The translations under genes were made by a program, and so were the position numbers. Positions 5,438 through 8,739 of a DNA stretch of 8,739 nt are shown piece by piece (positions within the stretch are counted from its first letter, which is position 1; every line of letters starts with the position of its first letter). The notes under the pieces were generated by a model. The model did no database searches. It was not told the origin of the DNA and worked only from the letters and a program-made list of their open reading frames with translations. Source of the stretch: Candidatus Kaiserbacteria bacterium (GTDB lineage: Bacteria > Patescibacteriota > Minisyncoccia > Phycocordibacterales > UBA2100); contig JALSPS010000077.1 in NCBI GenBank assembly GCA_026985835.1, positions 1-8,739 on the forward strand, written 5' to 3'.

Positions 5438-7012
5438 TTAAATAACCTCTTTTAATCGATTTAGTAAAAAGTCTCTATCCAAAACACTTAAAAACCATCC
5501 CGCTTTTGGCCCCGAATCTTTTCCAAGTATTGCAATGTATATGGCAGAGAAAAAATCTTTTGGGTTTATTTCTGTTTTCTTTTTTATATTATGAAGTTCT
5601 GTGTGCATATCTTGTCCGTCGGGGTTATTATTTTTTAAAAATTCATACACCAAAGTAAGCGCTCTTTTTTGTTCATCTGAAAAATGTTTTGCTTCTTCCG
5701 GTAAATCTTTTTGTATTTCAAATATAAACGATTCTGGAGCATATTTTTCAAGCCACAGCTTTGCATATTTAAGCCTTTCTCGTAGTTCATTGATTTCAAT
5801 ATCATTTAATTCTGACTCTTTTATCTTTGCAAACTCATTCGCCAAATCTATATGTGGCATCTGAGATAAAAAAGCAATTGTTGAAAATCTCGGTAAAAAA
5901 TATCTTTCTTTTGGAGGGTTGCCTTCGTGCACAAGTTCAAATAATCTCAGTGTATCACTCTCAACATTATTCCAATAATCCTCCGCTATTTTATCGTAAT
6001 TATCAAAAAGCGTCGGTATGGTATCGCCGGTCGGATCAAAATTTATTGCCTGCATCGGTTTGCGCGCAAACATAAGGTATCTGAAAATTTTTCTTGGCAA
6101 CAAATCTTTGATTTCTTTAGAGGATGAACCTGAACCCTTAGAAGAAGACATTTTTGCGCCTCCAACCAAAAAGAATTCATAAGGTATGTTGTACGGGGCC
6201 TGATAATTAAAAACTTCTTTTGCTATTGCAGATGCGACATCTCTTGAGCCACCTTTTGTTGAGTGATCTTTTCCGGCGCCTTCAATGTCAACATTGAGAG
6301 CTTTAAACTTTGCAGCCCATTCAACCTTCCATGGTAATTTTGCATTTCCATCAAATGGACTAACCTTTCCATTATGACCACATCCACGCGCCCAATCAAC
6401 CATATTTGATTCGCAAACATAACTGACTTTTTCCCCATCAAAATCAATAACTTTTGTGGTTCCTATTCTTCCACACTTCTCACAAACAACATTTAAGGGC
6501 ATCCAGTCATCAGGTTTTATAGAACCTGAAACTTTTTTATAAATCTCCCTTATTTTATCAGTATTTTCTAGAGCAAGACGAATAAGGTCATTCATTTTTC
6601 CGGAGCGATAAAGTTCACTTGCGCGATAATACTCCGGATTAAAGCCGGCCTCTTTAATAACATTTTTAAATTCATTTGCAAAATACTCAGCAAAATTTTG
6701 TGCTGTATCATCAGGCGCGGGCACATCACAAAGTGGCATACCCATATATTTTTCATATTTTTTCTTATCCAAATATACAGGTAATCCGTCCATCGGATCA
6801 AAATCATTGATTTCATATAAAAATTTTGCAGGTATGCCCATCTCGTTTAATACATCGCTGACAAGTCCGTGTATCGCAACACCTCGCATAGAACCTATAT
6901 GCACCCTTCCACTGGCGGTCTTTTCATCTCTTACAATTAATTCTTTTCCATCAGAAATCCTATCAGAAAGTCTCCTTTTTATATCATTGGCTATTTTATC
7001 AACCCAAAGCAT
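5438..7012 (-). CDS. lysS: Class I lysyl-tRNA synthetase
   Basis: Charges tRNA-Lys with lysine in the cytoplasm. It belongs to the class I (archaeal-type, LysK) fold rather than the more common class II enzyme. The 524-aa protein carries the class I HIGH motif as HIGS (38-41, in SGRVHIGSMRG) and KMSKS as KMSSSKG (287-293). A zinc-ribbon-like insert has C177-x2-C180, C200 and C211-G-H213. Other catalytic-core blocks are YEINDFDPMDGLP and VEGAGKDHSTKGG-like DIEGAGKDHSTKGG (242-255). The C-terminal part is helical, as in the anticodon-binding domain. Class I LysRS is known from most archaea and scattered bacteria such as spirochaetes and alphaproteobacteria. The ATG follows the greA stop by one nucleotide (TAA-T-ATG) without a Shine-Dalgarno, implying coupled translation. 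No clear terminator follows. Confidence 0.95.
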   Translation of the reverse strand: MLWVDKIANDIKRRLSDRISDGKELIVRDEKTASGRVHIGSMRGVAIHGLVSDVLNEMGIPAKFLYEINDFDPMDGLPVYLDKKKYEKYMGMPLCDVPAPDDTAQNFAEYFANEFKNVIKEAGFNPEYYRASELYRSGKMNDLIRLALENTDKIREIYKKVSGSIKPDDWMPLNVVCEKCGRIGTTKVIDFDGEKVSYVCESNMVDWARGCGHNGKVSPFDGNAKLPWKVEWAAKFKALNVDIEGAGKDHSTKGGSRDVASAIAKEVFNYQAPYNIPYEFFLVGGAKMSSSKGSGSSSKEIKDLLPRKIFRYLMFARKPMQAINFDPTGDTIPTLFDNYDKIAEDYWNNVESDTLRLFELVHEGNPPKERYFLPRFSTIAFLSQMPHIDLANEFAKIKESELNDIEINELRERLKYAKLWLEKYAPESFIFEIQKDLPEEAKHFSDEQKRALTLVYEFLKNNNPDGQDMHTELHNIKKKTEINPKDFFSAIYIAILGKDSGPKAGWFLSVLDRDFLLNRLKEVI

Positions 7013-7013
7013 A

Positions 7014-7490
7014 TTAATTTATTTCAATAATCTTATATTTTACAGTACCGTTTGGAGTTTCAAATTCAAAAAATTGCCCTTTCTTTTTACCCATCATTGC
7101 GCTTCCTAATGGAGAAAGATGAGAAATCTTTCTTTCTTTTATATCCGCCTCTGTTGATCCGACTATCTTATATACAAATTCTATTTTATCTCCAACTTTG
7201 GTAATGGTTACGGACGAACCAAGCGTAACCTCATTTGTATTCCCCTCTTTTATAATTTCAGCATTGGCAATTATATCTTCAATTGTTGCAATGCGAGCCT
7301 CAAGTGTAGCTTGCATATCTCGCGCTTCTTTATATTCCGCATTTTCTTTTAAATCGCCAAGGGAACGAGCATACTCAAGTTGTTCGGCAACCTGAGCGCG
7401 CTTTGTTGTTTTTAACTCTTTTAACTCTTCTGTAAGTTCGTTTAACTTTTCTTTTGTTATATATTGTTTTTCATCGGCCATAGTCCGCAT
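7014..7490 (-). CDS. greA: Transcript cleavage/elongation factor GreA
   Basis: Enters the secondary channel of RNA polymerase and stimulates cleavage of backtracked RNA so that stalled complexes resume. The 158-aa length is typical. Residues about 10-80 form the antiparallel coiled coil with the acidic tip GDLKENAEYKEAR (45-57; D46 and E49 correspond to the tip acids). The C-terminal FKBP-like domain has ISHLSPLGSAMMGKKKGQ (122-139), the usual GreA signature. A second ATG at 7481 (codon 4) would give MADEKQY. I keep 7490 because AGGA lies 4 nt upstream of it, although that spacing is a little short. The gene is first of a greA-lysS unit with one nucleotide between the genes, and a candidate extended -10 promoter lies just upstream. 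Confidence 0.95.
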   Translation of the reverse strand: MRTMADEKQYITKEKLNELTEELKELKTTKRAQVAEQLEYARSLGDLKENAEYKEARDMQATLEARIATIEDIIANAEIIKEGNTNEVTLGSSVTITKVGDKIEFVYKIVGSTEADIKERKISHLSPLGSAMMGKKKGQFFEFETPNGTVKYKIIEIN

Positions 7491-7516
7491 TTTATCCTAA
7501 ATCTGGGCAAAATGCC

Positions 7517-7525
7517 AGTATAACA
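7517..7525 (-). promoter_or_regulatory. Candidate extended -10 promoter of greA-lysS
   Basis: TGTTATACT on the minus strand is an extended -10 (TGn plus TATACT, 5/6). It sits in the 41-bp gap after the glycosylase gene and predicts a leader of about 20 nt containing AGGA just before the greA ATG. No convincing -35 is seen, as extended -10 promoters often allow. The same transcript might also continue from mrdA-ogg upstream. Confidence 0.45.
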
Positions 7526-7531
7526 GTAATT

Positions 7532-8377
7532 TTACCTTCTTCTATAATACTCAAATAAAAATTGTCCGGCATATGAAGCATTTTTTCCAAATTTCATTTT
7601 CCACCATTTTCTTGCATCTTTATATTTCTTGAAATCCACATCGTATACATCGTATAAGATTTTAGTCGCCCACCTATCCATTGGACTAAAAGTCTGAGCC
7701 CTTCCGCTGTATATTGCCACACAATCCGCAACCTTATCTCCCACCCCGGGGAATTCTTTGAGTTTTTCAACAAGAATATCTTCTTTGTAGTTTATTATAT
7801 CATCTTTGTCTTTAATAAATAATTTTGCCGAATTGGTAAGGTATCCAGCGCGATACCCTACCCCTGTTTTTTCTTTTAATTCTTCAGCTGTTATATTTGA
7901 AATTTTTTCCGGAGCTGGAAAATTATTTATATCTATAATTTTATTTTTTTGTTTTGCTCCATAATTTTTTGTAATATCCAAAACCGATTTACGAATTCTA
8001 TTTATATTATTATTACTGGAAATAATAAAAGAAATTAAAACATCAAAAAACGGCTGAGATGTTAATTTCAATCCTCGTAATTCACTAACCGGTTTTTTAA
8101 AAACAATATCTTTTGAGAGAGTGGATAAAATTGCGTCGTAATCAATATCTAATTGAAAATAATTTTCAATATCTAAAAAACCGTACAAAAGTTCCGCTCT
8201 CCAAAATCCTTTGCTTTTATAAAGATATATCCCACCCTCGTTATGAAAAGAAATATATTCATTTTCATTTATACGCTTCCAAAAAAAATTATGTCCTCCA
8301 AGCAGACTTATTTCAGGATTATAATCATTTATTTTCCAAAGTTTCATTTTTGTTTTGTTCTTGCGGATAATTTCCAT
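7532..8377 (-). CDS. ogg: OGG1-type 8-oxoguanine DNA glycosylase/AP lyase
   Basis: Base-excision repair enzyme expected to remove 8-oxoguanine and nick the abasic site. The 281-aa protein follows human OGG1 in layout. An N-terminal TBP-like domain contains the GGHNFFWKR motif (27-35; GQSFRW in OGG1). The SSNNNINRI motif (120-128) matches the OGG1 asparagine cluster. The helix-hairpin-helix KEFPGVGDKVADCV carries the likely Schiff-base lysine K215 (OGG1 K249) and C219 (OGG1 C253). SPMDRW carries the likely catalytic D234 (OGG1 D268). The C-terminal YAGQFLFEYYRRR resembles the OGG1 YAGWAQ segment. The start is uncertain: ATG at 8377 overlaps mrdA by 53 nt, and ATG at 8347 (codon 11) overlaps it by 23 nt. 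Both have weak ribosome sites. AlkA-like activity is possible but the motifs favour OGG1. Confidence 0.88.
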   Translation of the reverse strand: MEIIRKNKTKMKLWKINDYNPEISLLGGHNFFWKRINENEYISFHNEGGIYLYKSKGFWRAELLYGFLDIENYFQLDIDYDAILSTLSKDIVFKKPVSELRGLKLTSQPFFDVLISFIISSNNNINRIRKSVLDITKNYGAKQKNKIIDINNFPAPEKISNITAEELKEKTGVGYRAGYLTNSAKLFIKDKDDIINYKEDILVEKLKEFPGVGDKVADCVAIYSGRAQTFSPMDRWATKILYDVYDVDFKKYKDARKWWKMKFGKNASYAGQFLFEYYRRR

Positions 8378-8739
8378 TTACATATTCTTTTGCATAAGTT
8401 CTCAACCAGCTGAAAAAGTTTTGCGCGGCTTGAATCGCGCCATAACTGGCAGAAGACGGGGCTTTTTCCAAAACAAAAACAAAACCAAAACGAGGATTTT
8501 CATATGGCCAAAATCCAACAACCCAAGAATTTTTATACTCATTATGTTTACCGACCTGAGCTGTACCTGTTTTTGCACCCAACTTCAAATCAGGATAGTT
8601 TAGTGATTTTAGGGTACCTTCTGTTACTGCCATCCTCATTCCTCCTCTTACTATTTTTAATATATCTTCATCAATACCTATTGGGATTTTTTTTGTTGGT
8701 TTATTTTTTAAAATGTGTGGGTTTAGTAAATATCCACTA
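8325..8739 (-). CDS. mrdA: Penicillin-binding protein 2 (elongation transpeptidase), C-terminal fragment cut by the window edge
   Basis: The frame is open to the right edge, so only the last 137 residues are visible. The first in-window ATG, at 8639, is internal and not the start. The fragment is the end of a class B PBP transpeptidase domain. It shows the GMRMAVTEGTLK segment (33-44 of the fragment), then the KTGTAQ motif (56-61), then SWVVGFWPYENPRFGFVFVLEKA, as in PBP2/MrdA proteins that act with RodA in side-wall growth. The SxxK and SxN motifs must lie outside the window. The charged tail (NGNYPQEQNKNETLENK) overlaps the start of the glycosylase gene. It is distinct from the ftsI at 1640-3403, so the locus has two class B PBPs. 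The terminator TGA shows that TGA is a stop here. Confidence 0.88.
   Translation of the reverse strand, partial: SGYLLNPHILKNKPTKKIPIGIDEDILKIVRGGMRMAVTEGTLKSLNYPDLKLGAKTGTAQVGKHNEYKNSWVVGFWPYENPRFGFVFVLEKAPSSASYGAIQAAQNFFSWLRTYAKEYVNGNYPQEQNKNETLENK

Noticed and set aside
5601..5864. Opposite-strand open frames across lysS, rsmH, mraZ, greA and ftsI (for example this one)
   Set aside because: They lie wholly antisense to well-conserved genes and show no recognisable domains or coding character of their own.
7499..7516. GGCA/TGCC mini-hairpin before greA
   Set aside because: A four-pair stem with a 3-nt loop that sits in the presumed greA leader; no T-run, so not an ogg terminator.
1..8739. 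A novel defence, mobile or biosynthetic gene system
   Set aside because: All protein genes belong to recognisable housekeeping families and no transposase, integrase, CRISPR repeat or toxin-antitoxin pair is visible. The novelty, if any, is in non-coding control at the mraZ-rsmH region.

Overview
The window is low-G+C, tightly packed bacterial chromosome. Everything identifiable is cell-wall/division, stringent-response, tRNA-charging, transcription or DNA-repair housekeeping. I see no phage, IS, CRISPR or defence genes. Short proteins, overlapping genes, a class I lysyl-tRNA synthetase, a Rel enzyme without its C-terminal regulatory half, and an OGG1-type glycosylase together suggest a reduced-genome lineage such as Patescibacteria/CPR. 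That assignment is inference. TGA ends ftsL and the mrdA fragment, so TGA is read as a stop here, which argues against the code-25 lineages.

Layout. Positions 1-104 are non-coding leader for the only plus-strand gene, rel (105-1643). Everything to its right is on the minus strand and is transcribed toward rel. Reading leftwards from the right edge: the C-terminal part of an elongation-type class B PBP (mrdA, cut by the window), an OGG1-like 8-oxoguanine glycosylase overlapping it, greA, and lysS. A 269-bp intergenic region follows (5169-5437), and then the head of a division/cell-wall (dcw) cluster: mraZ, rsmH, ftsL, ftsI. That cluster stops abruptly at ftsI, whose stop codon interlocks with the stop of the convergent rel gene. 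None of the usual downstream dcw genes (murE, mraY, murD, ftsW, murG) follows at this locus.

Regulation. Upstream of mraZ are four GTGG(G/T) boxes with start-to-start spacing of 10, 21 and 10 bp, the pattern expected of an MraZ autoregulatory operator. A perfect 9-bp DnaA box (TTATCCACA) lies 12 bp beyond them. The most striking feature is the mraZ-rsmH junction. A 21-nt inverted repeat pairs the only strong Shine-Dalgarno sequence in the window (GGAGG, 42 nt upstream of the rsmH ATG) with the first codons of rsmH. Three of the four differences between the arms are G-U pairs only in the mRNA sense. Three other local hairpins overlap the same bases, so the leader has several mutually exclusive folds. 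This is the best candidate in the window for an undescribed regulatory element.

How the genes work together: MraZ controls the dcw operon; RsmH methylates 16S rRNA; FtsL and FtsI act at the septum and MrdA in side-wall synthesis. Rel sets (p)ppGpp, GreA rescues stalled RNA polymerase, LysS charges tRNA-Lys, and the glycosylase removes oxidised guanine.
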